From NCBI GenBank assembly GCA_964019165.1, contig OZ025276.1, positions 13,683,313-13,747,312 of the forward strand: a stretch of 64,000 nt of DNA. Reading direction: 5' to 3'. Source of the stretch: Mastigias papua. Lineage: Eukaryota; Cnidaria; Scyphozoa; Rhizostomeae; Mastigiidae. Positions within the stretch are counted from its first letter, which is position 1; every line of letters begins with the position of its first letter. The notes below the pieces were generated by a model. That model made no database searches and had not been told where the DNA came from. It worked only from the letters and a program-made list of their open reading frames with translations. Below, in pieces: positions 1-41,767 of the stretch. The translations under genes were made by a program, and so were the position numbers.

Positions 1-145
1 GATTTGTTCAAATAATCTTCAAACTGCAGGAAGTACTGAAATAGGTCTATAATTCGATTTGTCCTCAGTAGAGCCATCTTTGTAAATATTGTTATCATTG
101 TTACTGATAATTATGCATTGCATAATTATGGTTTAGGCTGTTGTT
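1..145 (-). mobile_element. Non-LTR retrotransposon reverse-transcriptase fragment (decayed)
   Basis: Read on the minus strand this edge encodes a stretch containing KDGSTEDKSNYRPISVLP, which matches the start of the RT fingers region of LINE-type elements (the usual pattern is K.G....NYRPIS.LP..SK..E). A TGA stop falls directly after the ISVLPAV part, and the reading then resumes as RLFEQI, so the copy is broken. It continues beyond the left end of the window. The clade (Jockey, CR1 or similar) cannot be set from so short a piece. Confidence 0.75.
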
Positions 146-163
146 TTAAACATCAAAAGTTGA

Positions 164-3100
164 TCAGAAAAATTTGAAAAGGAGGCCTGAGCTACTTAGA
201 AAAAGAGACACCCATGCCAATGTTGAGGTAAATGTAACTCTTCCGATTTTGAAGCTAACAGCACTCTCTCTAGCGTACATTATGAACAGCTGAAGTTTTT
301 CTCTTTCCCTGAACAGATGTCCATCAGGCCACGAATCTTCAATCGTGTTGTTGAGATTTGACAGTACACCTGTAACGAAGATGTGTGCTATATTACTTTG
401 TTATGAGAAAGCAGTTTATAAAGAAAGTAGTGGTCGACTGCTCAAAGAGTCAAAAAATATTTAGTACTTGTTTATCATAAAGAAAGTGGTTTACAAGTGG
501 TGTACTCAATTGTCAAGATTTTAATAAAGTTCTGTACTAGATTTTTGAGGCCAAAGAGAGTCGGTAAGTCGTATGCATTAAAAATTCCAATATCCTAAGA
601 AGCTCCTCATCTCTTTGATTTAACTTGCATATATTCCCAATCGAGGAAAGGAACTGGCCACCCTACCTCACTATGCCGGCGGCTCAGGATAAGTTTCCCC
701 TCTAACGGGCACTCTCCAACGTACGGAATCGTATATGGGACTAGCCTTTACATTTTGTTATTCCCAGTGCTAATCTATGTATTCCAGCACTACAGTGCTA
801 CATTACAGTTTTTACATAAACTCAAATATTCTTACTAAAATAGTTTTAAGAAAGTTTTGATACTGACATGATCGAAAAATGAGACAGTTGCAATTCACGT
901 TTTTATAAGAAATTTTTTCCCCAGTACTAAAACTTTCTTACCTTCATCGTTAAGAAAACGTTCTCAAGACTTTCTTCGCAAGTATATGCGAATGCGTGTA
1001 ACACTGCAATGTTGGAGTTAAACAGGTACTACACAAACATATCACTAAAATACATAGATTATCACAGGAAATTTAAGCGAACTAAACAAAAGAGATGATA
1101 GGCTTGCGCAACAACTGGCATTTCATATGTGCATCAACCTATCACCTTTCTTAAATCTGAAAAATCCATTACTGAACTTTCTTCACTTCTTAATCGGTCG
1201 AGTACTGCTTTCTTATAGACCACACTTGCATAAAAAGCAACAGTTCTGAGCCAAAATTCTTTCTAAATACGTGCATTAGTTTTCAAGCTTCTATCATCAA
1301 CCAGTCATGGTCATTATTTTTCAAATAGCAGTTATTTTGGAATAGCAAAAGTCCACGCCTGTATACTTTTAGCTCTACAAATGGTCTTTTAACTTGCTTC
1401 TGAACACTTAAAGTGTAAATTTCTCCAGGTTATATGAATAAAAAAAGTGACATGAAGGCGTGTGGTGGCATAACCCCCAGCAAAATTGTTGGGGCCATGC
1501 CCTTTACTTTGGCGTAGAGTGCATCTCCCAAATATCAGCTTGCCACTAGCGATAAGGAGCTATGATCATTTTGTGACAGTTATTATATGAAAGACAGAGT
1601 CCTTTGTGGAAAATACTAAGGAGATATCCTTCAATTCGATTTTAAAGGAATCCCTGTGACTCTTTCGCCAAAAGATGGGAGGGAAATTGGCCCCTGTACC
1701 CCCAATGGTGACGCTACTGACTACTTGTTGTATTTGATCCTTTTTTCAAGAGGTTTGGAAGAAGATACTCACTGTTGCACGTGCTTGTGATGAATGCTGC
1801 GCAGCAGCAAGGGAAGACAAACATGAAGAGATGTGTAACAAAAAATGTCACGAGGTATGTCTTTTTCACAATTCCATGTTCTCCTCCAAGCTTTGATACC
1901 AAAACCAGCAGCGCCATGATTGTTGTTAGGGCATAAAATAGCCAGTGAACGACAAACCACAATGCGAAAGAGCCAACTGTTTCTGAGACTATCATAGCAA
2001 ACTCTCTGTGTATAACGATCAGCTGGTTAATGTTCTGACTCTGGCATTGTTCGATGCGGATTTTCATATCAGTTGCAAATGTATCTAAAATGGGAATGAT
2101 AAAACATTTGCCCCGTAGTCACCAACTCTCAATTTTATTTTGCTTTAATTTGAAGCAATTTTATTTGAAGGGGGCTGTGCCAAAGGCCACTTACATGGGC
2201 TACCCCGTGACTAACACGCATTATTTCATTAAGATTGTAGTTTAAAGGCAAGTAATCGAAAAAGTTTACATAAAGCCGTAGTGAAGTGCTAGTTCATACT
2301 GCCAAGCTAGGAATCCACGAAACTAGCCTATGCTCTCATAGTTTAACAACGGGGTCTGAGGATCCCCTGTACCCGCCTTGATGACCCTGTATTAGATAGA
2401 AAGTATAGGAAGAAAGCTGCAAAGTAACTATCCGTATGTGTGAAGAGTTTGATTTTTACTATCAATGTCTGATCCTTCAAATTCGATTCTACTCTCATCT
2501 TGGGACTTTGGATCATTCTCAGGAAAGCTATGGTATCTACTTTCAAATCCTCCTTGTACTGTAACCTGCTGCCCAGTGGAAGATTTTAGGGGGAGCGAAG
2601 GGAGGAGGCATATGCCCCCTGGGATAAATTAGTCGGTATTTTTGGCATATAATGGAACGATTCTATCAACTAACATAGGGATAGTAGGCAGATCTGTTTG
2701 ACAAAAGTCGGCAAATGTACCACCGATGCCGTCCTTCGAGATGCGTAAGCATCCGCCACTGTTTGCTAACTGCTATGAACTTTCTTCCGAATAGTCTGAG
2801 TGGTAACGATACCCTTGTTTGCATGGTACTCATCTACGTGCAATTTTCAAACTCTTGTTAGGGTTTCCTCGTATACCAACTAGTGGCTCATTTCTAGTCT
2901 AGCCCATGTTTGACAAAAATATGATAATGGGTACTCAAATATTCTAATAGGGAAGAGTATCCACGCTGCAACTAGTAAACCGCTTGGGTTACTGGTGCAT
3001 ATTCTCAAAAAGGCCTGTCGTTGTTAAATAAAATGTATGGGTGCTACCTATCTCGGGATTCAAGGTAGTGGCTAACAGGGGTAGACTGTAAAAGGATACC

Positions 3101-4344
3101 GGGCTGGGTTCGCAACCCGGACTCACACTGCCTACCCGGCTGGCCTTCAGGGATGGCGCTAGGGAATAAATGCTGGGGGATCAAATGACCCCGACGGCAA
3201 GCGAAGCGAGAAAATTTGAGGATACCTTTCAGATTGGCTTGTAATGCAAAACCTCAGACTCACTGTGGAAACGCAGTAAGGAAATATGGAAGTGCAAGTT
3301 ATGAAAGTGCAGATAGTGCATAGAAATCTTCAAAAAATTTAAGTGCAGAGGGGAGCTCGGAGAAATTCTGGGGCTACAGTCCCCGGTAGTGCCATCCCTG
3401 ATTGGTCTTTGTCCTACTACACGATAGTTATGGAAAATAAAAACTACGGGCTCATTTCATAAAGCAGCATCTCAGGACTAAAGCTCCTAGTCCACCATGT
3501 TGCCAAAATTCTCAAATCAAGACCAATTTGGAATAGGGTTTGCATAAATGTATCGATGAACCTAACAGCATACAGTATATTCTACTGTTGTAACTCTGTT
3601 CTTTCTACTTGAAAGCCAATGATATCATTAAAAAATGCGAATCGAAGAGGGACTATACATACCAATTGCCAATGAAGTTGCTGCAAAAACAAAACAAGCT
3701 ACAATGCCGGTCAATTGTGTAATAAGTTGAGATCCAACGCCAGATGCCAATATCACGAACTTAGATGTGCATGATACTTCATCGCGGACAATGTAATAGA
3801 ACATTGATGTGCTTGACACCCAACAAGAGACTAGGACGCTTGAAAGAATTGCCAAAAGACAAAGATGAGTTTTTTTAACATCCAATAGTATTGTTTTCTT
3901 CGGTCTTAGGGCGTTTCTCTTTCTCTCTGCGACATATAAGGTAACTATCATGAACAGATATGAAAACAGTCCTCCTATGGATGCCAATGTATATGTAGCA
4001 TTCTGTTTAGTTCTAGTTGGATTTTTATGGATCTCTTTATTTATTAGAAACCGACAATTGAAATTTGGACAATGGAACACAGTGAAAAGATCGTAGACCA
4101 ATTGAAAAATGGAAATTAGTAGCAGCAGTACAACAGAAAATGCCCATTGACGCGATGGTAACCAGAATCCGGTCATACAGAAGTAAAATTTTATTACAGT
4201 GATTGCACATTTCTCTCCCATGGTCTTCCCTCGTATTTCTCTCATTGCTCTGAAGCGGCCGTGGACACTCTCAATAACTGGCTGCCTTTCTTGTTCATCA
4301 ATATCGCCACCTGCTCGAAGATTTCTCGTACAGCAGCACCCCAT
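164..4344 (-). CDS. Seven-pass membrane protein, gustatory-receptor-like (GRL) candidate
   Basis: Exons are 4344-3663, 2084-1773 and 369-164 (682+312+206 = 1200 nt, 399 residues). All junctions are GT/AG with matching phases 1 and 1. Hydrophobic segments lie near residues 67-88, 116-140, 159-186, 196-227, 267-291, 303-326 and 378-399, giving seven helices. A long loop between helices 4 and 5 (about 228-266) contains an IVIHREFAMIV segment, and helix 7 sits at the very C terminus. This length and layout fit the insect gustatory/odorant receptor superfamily, whose members form cation channels with an intracellular N terminus; the insect TYxxxxxQF signature in helix 7 is not present. The protein begins MGCCCT, a possible acylation site. 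It is head to head with the RNF17-like gene. The gene model is solid; the family call is inference from topology. Confidence 0.72.
610..770 (+). repeat. Dispersed repeat family R1, copy 1
   Basis: This copy shares ordered blocks with 60530-60650: GGAACTGG, CCTACCT, CAGGATAAG, GGGCACTCT and ATGGGACTAGC. Spacing is similar and divergence is moderate. No terminal inverted repeats were seen. The element class is unknown. Confidence 0.6.
840..1220 (+). repeat. Dispersed repeat family R2, copy 1
   Basis: The order of words (GTACTGAAACTTTC-like, CACTGCAATGTT, CAGGTACTA, ACAAACATA, then AGTACTRCTTTCTTA) is shared with 4635-4990 in the same orientation. The copies are diverged. Both flank the GRL-like gene, one in an intron and one upstream. 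Confidence 0.5.
2428..2558 (-). other. Possible alternative terminal exon of the GRL-like gene
   Basis: On the minus strand a TTACAG acceptor is followed by an open stretch of 42 hydrophilic, acidic residues (rich in E, D, S and Q, ending HTYG) and a TAG stop. Its phase matches the phase-1 donor at 3663. Splicing to it would yield a protein of about 270 residues with only four helices. It could equally be chance or the tail exon of something else. There is no independent support. Confidence 0.22.
3148..3400. mobile_element. hAT-like MITE with CAGGGATGGC termini
   Basis: The left end reads CAGGGATGGCGCTAG and the right end TAGTGCCATCCCTG, an imperfect terminal inverted repeat about 14 nt long. 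The 253-bp interior has no open frame of note. CAGGG termini are typical of hAT-derived MITEs. A clean target-site duplication is not visible. Confidence 0.55.
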
Positions 4345-5541
4345 ATCCGAAAGAGCAAGATTCCGTAAATGACTTGTAAAATGAAGTAATTTAGCTAGCG
4401 TTCATGCTATTAAGCGTCATCTTTCTTGGAAATACATTTCAATGTTAGTTCTTGTGCATGTGAATCATGTGATAACGTACAGTTTCCGTTTTGAACACCT
4501 GTGGGACTCCCCTCCACAAACCTTTGTCGAGCCTCACATAGCTTTGAAACGATTCAAGTGGAGGGCCCCATCACGAAAATTAGCTATGTTGAAGGATAAT
4601 GCAGTGAAATGAAGGACTGTGTTTCAGAGTGACTACATGTCTTTTTGATAAGAAAGTTCTATTTTGCGCAGGACTGAAACTTTCTCAATGTTTTCATGAT
4701 TTCAGTACTGAAACTTTCGACTTTCTTAGCAAGACTAGCCACGTTTGCGTAGCACTACGATGTTATACAGGCAGGTACTAGACAAACATAGCACTATAAT
4801 AGGCAAGTTGCCACACGACATATTTATACGAATTTGTAAAAGCGATGGTTTTGTTGGATGAATGTTGGAATTTCAAAGGCAGATGACTTATCAGCTTTCT
4901 TAGGTTTCAGAAATGCAATGCTGAACCGACTTAATTTTTTGAACAGTCAAGTACTACTTTCTTAAAAACCACTTTCTTATAAACAAAAGTGTTAACTTAC
5001 CTAAATTAATTTGGTCCAAATTCAATGCGACAGTGTCGCACCATCTGGCTCCCACAGGCTTTCTGGCTATCTTTTAGCAATCACGCGTTGAATTTCTCCA
5101 TTTTAAACTTATTTTGTTTCCATATACCAACTTCATAGAGGGTGGGCGCTGACTTCTTCACATGGGAATACTGACAAGCATGTTATTGTTTGCTGCTATA
5201 GCCACGGGAACTTTAATACCCACCAAAAAGAACTCACAGGTCCCAGAAGCCCAGGGTTTAAATTCGGGATTTTACGGTATATGTAGAGCTGTAGAAAAGG
5301 GTTGGTTCATACTTCTACTAACGTAGAAATTCACCTGTCTGGCAAAGACTCATTGAAATGGGGCTGTGTCCTCCCAAAAATCTTAATTTCAACAAAGGGG
5401 GATGAACCCCTTCCCCCTCCCCTCTGCAACAAACCTAGGATACTTGGGTTACTGTTGCTGTTGTTGTGGTGGTGGTTGTTGTCCGCTTGTAGTATTTCAT
5501 GCTGCACATGAGCCGTTAGATGAGAGAGCACAACATTCAGA
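4345..5541. other. Divergent intergenic region
   Basis: This is the 1.2-kb head-to-head spacer between the GRL-like gene (minus) and the RNF17-like gene (plus). It must hold both promoters, but no TATA box or other element is convincing. A second copy of dispersed repeat R2 occupies roughly 4635-4990. Confidence 0.5.
4635..4990 (+). repeat. Dispersed repeat family R2, copy 2
   Basis: This is a diverged partner of 840-1220, sharing ACTGAAACTTTC, CAGGTACTA, ACAAACATA and AGTACTACTTTCTTA words in the same order. It lies upstream of both divergent genes. Confidence 0.5.
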
Positions 5542-32816
<27,275 letters not shown>

Positions 32817-34582
32817 CAAAACGACATTTCAAATATGTAAACCGAGTTTACGGTTTGGATTTTCGTTACACTCGTTTTTGTGCCCTATACAACGGAGAGG
32901 CAACCCAGAAGAAAAGTCGTCAAGGTAGATATGCATTCAGAGTAGACAGTCATCTTCTCGTTTGCAATATGGCGTCTTTCATCAACTCCACATCCGAGGT
33001 TTGTGTTATTGACAGCGAAGACTAGATCAATATAAAATTTTGCTCCTATACTGGCTACATTTTGATTTCAACTTTTTATTTCCTCCACTATCAATGCACT
33101 CATTTCAGTATTACTAGATATCTGTTAGGGCGTGCATATAGCTGAAGATCCCAAGCATTCATAGATACATATACTTCTACATATTCAGTTATTTGTCATA
33201 AAATGAAAGTCCTAGTACCAACAGACAATTCTCTTTATCTTCATTCGCCAACACGTACTGTCCTGCATATCCTGAATCAATGTTTCCAGGCAGAAAGCTC
33301 AAACTAGATTAGGAAGCAGGGTAGTCGTGGGAGAATTTCCAGAGGGTATGGCCATATTCAGAAATGTGTGTAAACCACAGAAAAATTTCGCCTACTGAAT
33401 CTTTTTCCATGGGGTGTCACACTCTGACACACCCAGTGTTGGGGCGGCCCTTTTAGGATGATATATGATATGTATGTTGTTAGTGCCCCTAGAATCTAAG
33501 AACAATTTGACCTCGTGGAGTATTCTATGGGGTGATTTCATCTTTCATTTCATTACGAATAATTGAATTTAGTTCAGTCATGCATATTTCCACATGAAAG
33601 AAGACAGAGAAATGGTTGATCTTTGGTGCTCTTTGGTAGTTTTTACATTGTACTCATGTCATTGTGTAAACCTTATTCAACTAGTTTTTTCCGCAATTTA
33701 TTTCCAACAATTTACAATCAAGTAGTGTAGCTGTTAATATTAGTTTTGTTGTCATTTTCGTGTTTTATCAGCTGTTTTATTTCATTTATATCAGGGACCC
33801 TTCTGTCAACAGGGACAAAATCTACAATGTTTGACTTGTTGATCTCATAGATCAGGGCAGAATGGAAGACCCTGCCTTAGTTTCAATGTAAATGAGAAGT
33901 TTTCAATATATTGAGTGCAATAGGTGGAATGTTTTAACAGAAGGCCCTGCTGGGGGGTGGGATGGGGGGTTATATTATTTGCAGACAGAGAGACAGGCTT
34001 CAAAATGGTACATGCAAGTCACTATGTAGATGACACTATTGCTCACATATTCTATACCATACTGAATGTGAGTAACACACACACACAAAGTAGCAATAGT
34101 TATCCATAGGGACTCTAATTTTGTTTCTCATAACAAACCTCTTATACAGTAAACTAGGGCTAAGCTGAAACAGCTGCAGGGCTACCTTTTTCAAGACAGG
34201 CACTTTGTGGATGAAATGAAATCTTTGTCATGTACATTGACTTGAAATGGACAACTGTGGCAAACAAGTATGACAATTGAGCGTAGTACGCAGTAAAAAA
34301 AAGTTAGAGAGCCAATAGTGTCACCTAGGCACCTAGGAAAGCATACTTGTAGGAATTTTATCTGCCATTTGGTATTTTTCAAAGTTCTGTTCATAATATC
34401 AACTTACAATCTTTAGCAAGAGACATGCATAGTTCACTATTACGATCTGATACATATTGATGAGGTACTATTGTGTTGTAGAATTCAAGGTTGTTTTATG
34501 TTGAGAATGTATTTAGAATTATAAATAACACGCAGATGTGATTTTTTCTTTAGACCACTGTAAGGGAGATACCATGTACTAC

Positions 34583-35325
34583 CAGGCCTTTTCGTTTCAC
34601 GCGAGCGGTCGCTCGCGATCGCGTCAGCACACGCGCAAACCAAATCACGGGAGCTTTTGATCGCTCGCGCAAAACGATAAATCTTGTCGAATATCGCTCT
34701 GTAATTTTGGAAGAAAATCACTAGTCCCGTTGTCAAAATGTGTTAAAGTTGTCAACAAATGCATCTGTCCATCTGGGGTGGACGCTGCTGGAATTTTTTC
34801 TACTCTTATTCATTTTGCTTTCTTGTTAATGCCTATGTAAATCAACTTACACCACTTATACGTACTTCCATGCATTTTTATTCATATGTTTGATAAAATA
34901 ACACATTGTAGAGACGTTTTTCTTTTCAACTCAATTTCAAATTCAAAACACACCAGTTTTGAAACTCAGAGATGCAGATTAGAAACACCTTATAGTGCGA
35001 TACCTCTCGATTTACTGCTATCAATGAATTTTGACAAGGTGTTTAGCCATTGAATGAGTGCTTTTAGGCTCATAATAATGGTTAATTTTCATTAGTAATG
35101 GTTAATTCACCGTGATTTCTAACAGGGCTATACTGTTTTCATAAAGCTTTTAGCATTATGCGGTTGTTTTTTATCATACGCCAAGCCCGTAGCAAAGTAG
35201 TTCTTTATGCAACTTCTGAAATCAACTCGAGTGTGTATATATCTTTACCTGAGCGATCGTTCGCGCAAGAGAAATCACGCGAACGTTTGTCCACTCGCGC
35301 GAACTATTTCTTACGAAAAGGCCTG
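34583..35325. mobile_element. Non-autonomous DNA transposon with CAGGCCTTTTCGT termini
   Basis: The left end CAGGCCTTTTCGTTTC and the right end ACGAAAAGGCCTG are inverted repeats. Both subterminal zones carry clustered GC-rich words unlike the AT-rich surroundings: CGCGAGCG, TCGCTCGCGATCGCG, GATCGCTCGCGC on the left and GAGCGATCGTTCGCGC, CACGCGAACG, CTCGCGCGAAC on the right. Such arrays resemble transposase-binding subterminal repeats of hAT elements. Flanking 8-mers (ATGTACTA and ATGTGCAG) match only partly. Confidence 0.7.
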
Positions 35326-35339
35326 ATGTGCAGCTCATC

Positions 35340-35445
35340 TGGGCCAGGGGAAATGAAAATATGTGTGGCCCCTGATGATGTCATTTTTACATTTGAAAGT
35401 CATTGCAGTCACCGAAGAATCATATAAATCTGGGCCCATTAAAAT
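35340..35445 (+). repeat. Dispersed repeat relic, family R3
   Basis: GGGCCAGGGGAAATGA followed by GCAGTCACCGAAGAATCATA and GGGCCC. The same order appears at 14718-14762 (CAATCACCAAAGAATCTCATA) and around 17740 and 18230-18270. Confidence 0.4.
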
Positions 35446-35693
35446 TTGCACCTGTCCCACCATTTTAGTGCCTCTGTCAATATATTTCAAGAGGATAGAA
35501 ATAAAGAATACAAGGAAAACATCAAGTTATATTTTAAAAATAATTCTGAAAATCAAAGTCTGAAAATAAGCTTTGATCATGTGCCATTATTGATTACAGC
35601 AGATAAAATCTCTGAATTTTGATATAGACGTTAAAATCACAGGGTGCATATATATGTGTAAAGCTGCCTACTACTCTAATAAATAAAAATGAT

Positions 35694-39190
<3,497 letters not shown>

Positions 39191-41767
39191 CCCGTAATCC
39201 AGTTTAATACAACATTGAGAAACCTGTTGCCGAAGAAAACCGAGAGTTGTGTCGTTGTTGCTGCTGTTGCAATTTTACGCCATATGTTAGGCACAACATT
39301 TTATACAGCACCTACATATAAAACGATTCATGGTTTAGAACCCATGGACCTCTGGAGTTTTCTCCTGCATGTTGAATACACACTCTAAAACAAGATGAGG
39401 GTATCTCAGGGGCAGCAGAGGGATATCTTTGGTGGGGGGAGCTCTAGTGTGAAGACCAAATATGTAGAGGATGTAAAGATTGTTGAACGTCTCAACTTGT
39501 GCTTTACATTGTAAAATATGATAAAATTTACTGACATAATGTACACTCAGTTACAGGGGTCACTGAGTATACCTAGGGGGGCAGATATTCCCTTATAGTA
39601 ACATAGGAGGATCGACCATGGCTGGGTCGGATGCAAGAGACAAATGTTAAAATTTTACCCTCTAGAATGGCTTTAAAAGAATCTCCAAGACTAAAACTTG
39701 ACCGAGTAGATTTATCGAATAAGCGCTAAAACATGCAGAGTTACAGATAAAGTTTCTAAGTGATATTGGGTTTCTCTAGCCTCCAATACAGTTGGATTTT
39801 CATTTTTCACCAGTGTTTTCGAATTTGCAAAATAACAGAATCGGTTTTGCACCATGGTTTGTCATTGCCATGTATTCATTCTTTTTGCAATGGAAAACAG
39901 TATTTCCCCTCTGGTACTTTTGCAGTGTAATGTTGGCTTTCCTGTACAGAAAAATTATTTGGGTAATAGCTTCAAAATATAATGATTTCTTTCTGCAGAA
40001 TGGCTGCTCGTAGTTGGAAACTCATACCTCTGGGCAATTCACCTTTGTTCAAAGAACTTCTTCTAGGTGCTTCATTATCTTGAGAAGCGCAGTCTCATAA
40101 AATTTATTAAGTGAATCTTCACTTTCTATGGTTTTAACCTCAATGGTCCAATATCTGTTAAAACTCTGTTTCTTCTTTTCGAAACATTGCAATGCATTGT
40201 TTAGCTTTTGTCCAGGAATATATTAGAGGGCCTTAATTACTTCAGAAAAGCACTGTCAGATTTTTGTGTTAGCATTTCTTTTCAGCAGAACTGGTTAGCC
40301 AGCTTTACCAGGATGGGTTTTCGAGATGGCTAATTTGTAATCAACTGCAATTCTGACATTGAGGATTCTAACCCTCTTTTAATCGTAGTGCCCTTTCCAT
40401 TAAAGAGAAGCCAGCTTAAATAAACTACCTCTCCAAATTTCAGCCTGATGTTAATTTCATTGCGTGTATTGGTTTTTGTACAGGGGTCTCCTTTCCCTAC
40501 CGTTTTTAAGAGAAAAAACATTTCTTTCCCTGATAAAGTCTCCCGATTACTTTACTCTTTGCTTTAAACAAGATTCTCCGTGTCCCTTTAAGCTCTTTTG
40601 ACTGTTACTAGACTTCGAATATCGGTCAACTTCCTCTTCCTCCTTTTCTTTCTGCTTTCTCCAACCTGTTTGACTGACGTACTTATTAAGCTGGCTTCTT
40701 TCACTAAAACTTGAGTTCTGTTCTTAATAATTATTAACATATTAGCAAGCATCTACCGAACAGATTTCCAATTTTGAATATTATTAGGGACGTAGGAAGC
40801 ATCTAGAAAGTGGGGGGCAAGTCCTAAAAGGGACACATTACCACGTCCATTTTGGACTTCAAAGGGGCACTTTTGCATAGTTTGCTAAAAGTGGGGGCCA
40901 TGGCCCCTCTGGCCGCCCAGGTTCCTACGTCCCTAAATATTATCAAAGGCAGTCTAGGGCATATGAATTGTTGATTCCTGCTCATGGACTATGGTTCGTG
41001 AAATTTTGCTTAGATTTTGAAAGGCTATAATAAAGAACATATCCTGCAAAAAGTGGGCAGCTAAAGCCCCCAACCCCCCAGAAACCGGGCTCCGCCACAC
41101 ATGAATATGTGCCAGATTTTTGTCATGCGAGACTTGAGAATATTCTGTGGCATTACAGAGGACATTACTCTTTTGACCGTTGCGTAGGAGTGCTGCACAG
41201 TAATGGCAAAGAGAACCGCAAAATTCAAACTCAATGAAGCATGGCCTAATTGTATTTAGGTCTGAACAATGTAGAGTAATTGGACTAGGAAGCGATTATT
41301 CGCGTAAATGATGAAGAAAATCGGTTGATAACGTATCTGTAATCAGTCTGAGGGATGAAGCCACCGGTAAATGCATGAAATACTATGAAGAATCATGATT
41401 TTAGTACGATACCGGATACTGTTTCCACGGGCCTAGGCCATTACTTGCCATCACTATGATGAGATTATCTACCTGCTGCTCTCTTTCAGATCAACTTGTT
41501 CACATGCGGATTTCGATGTAGCTTCAAACTGCTTTGAGCATTTGTTACAAGATAAGTTACATCACATAGTTAAAGACTCTTGGAGAATTTTCTCATGTAA
41601 TGCTTTCCAGGCAGGAAATCCACCGTTCGTGAGAATTTGCTCTTCAAAAGAGGTTGTTTGCGACGCACGTAAATGCAAGATGACAATGGAAATTTCTTTC
41701 CATTTAAGGAATTGACGCGATGAAAATCACATCAAGCTCTAGGACAAGTTGCTGCCTCTAGTACAAA
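39191..41767. other. Divergent intergenic region
   Basis: This 2.6-kb spacer lies between the reductase start and the receptor start. It should contain both promoters. A MITE lies at 40786-40934. No further exon or RNA gene could be supported. Confidence 0.5.
40786..40934. mobile_element. MITE with AGGGACGTAGGAA termini
   Basis: The left AGGGACGTAGGAAGC and right GTTCCTACGTCCCT ends are inverted repeats. Flanks read AATATTATT on the left and AAATATTAT on the right, consistent with a target duplication of about 8 nt. The interior has GGGGCACTTTTGC and a GGCCATGGCCCC palindrome. No coding capacity. Confidence 0.75.

Larger units (their letters stand above)
370..1772. other. Intron 2 of the GRL-like gene; repeats only
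   Basis: No coding exon could be supported on either strand. The stretch holds a copy of a dispersed repeat near 610-770 (a diverged second copy lies near 60530-60650) and an ACTTTCTTA-rich repeat near 840-1220 (a diverged second copy lies near 4635-4990). Confidence 0.5.
32817..35693. other. Convergent intergenic region
   Basis: Between the stop of the RNF17-like gene and the stop of the reductase gene on the other strand. It should hold both 3' UTRs. Apart from the element at 34583-35325 and a possible repeat relic near 35340-35445, no coding signal could be supported. Confidence 0.5.
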
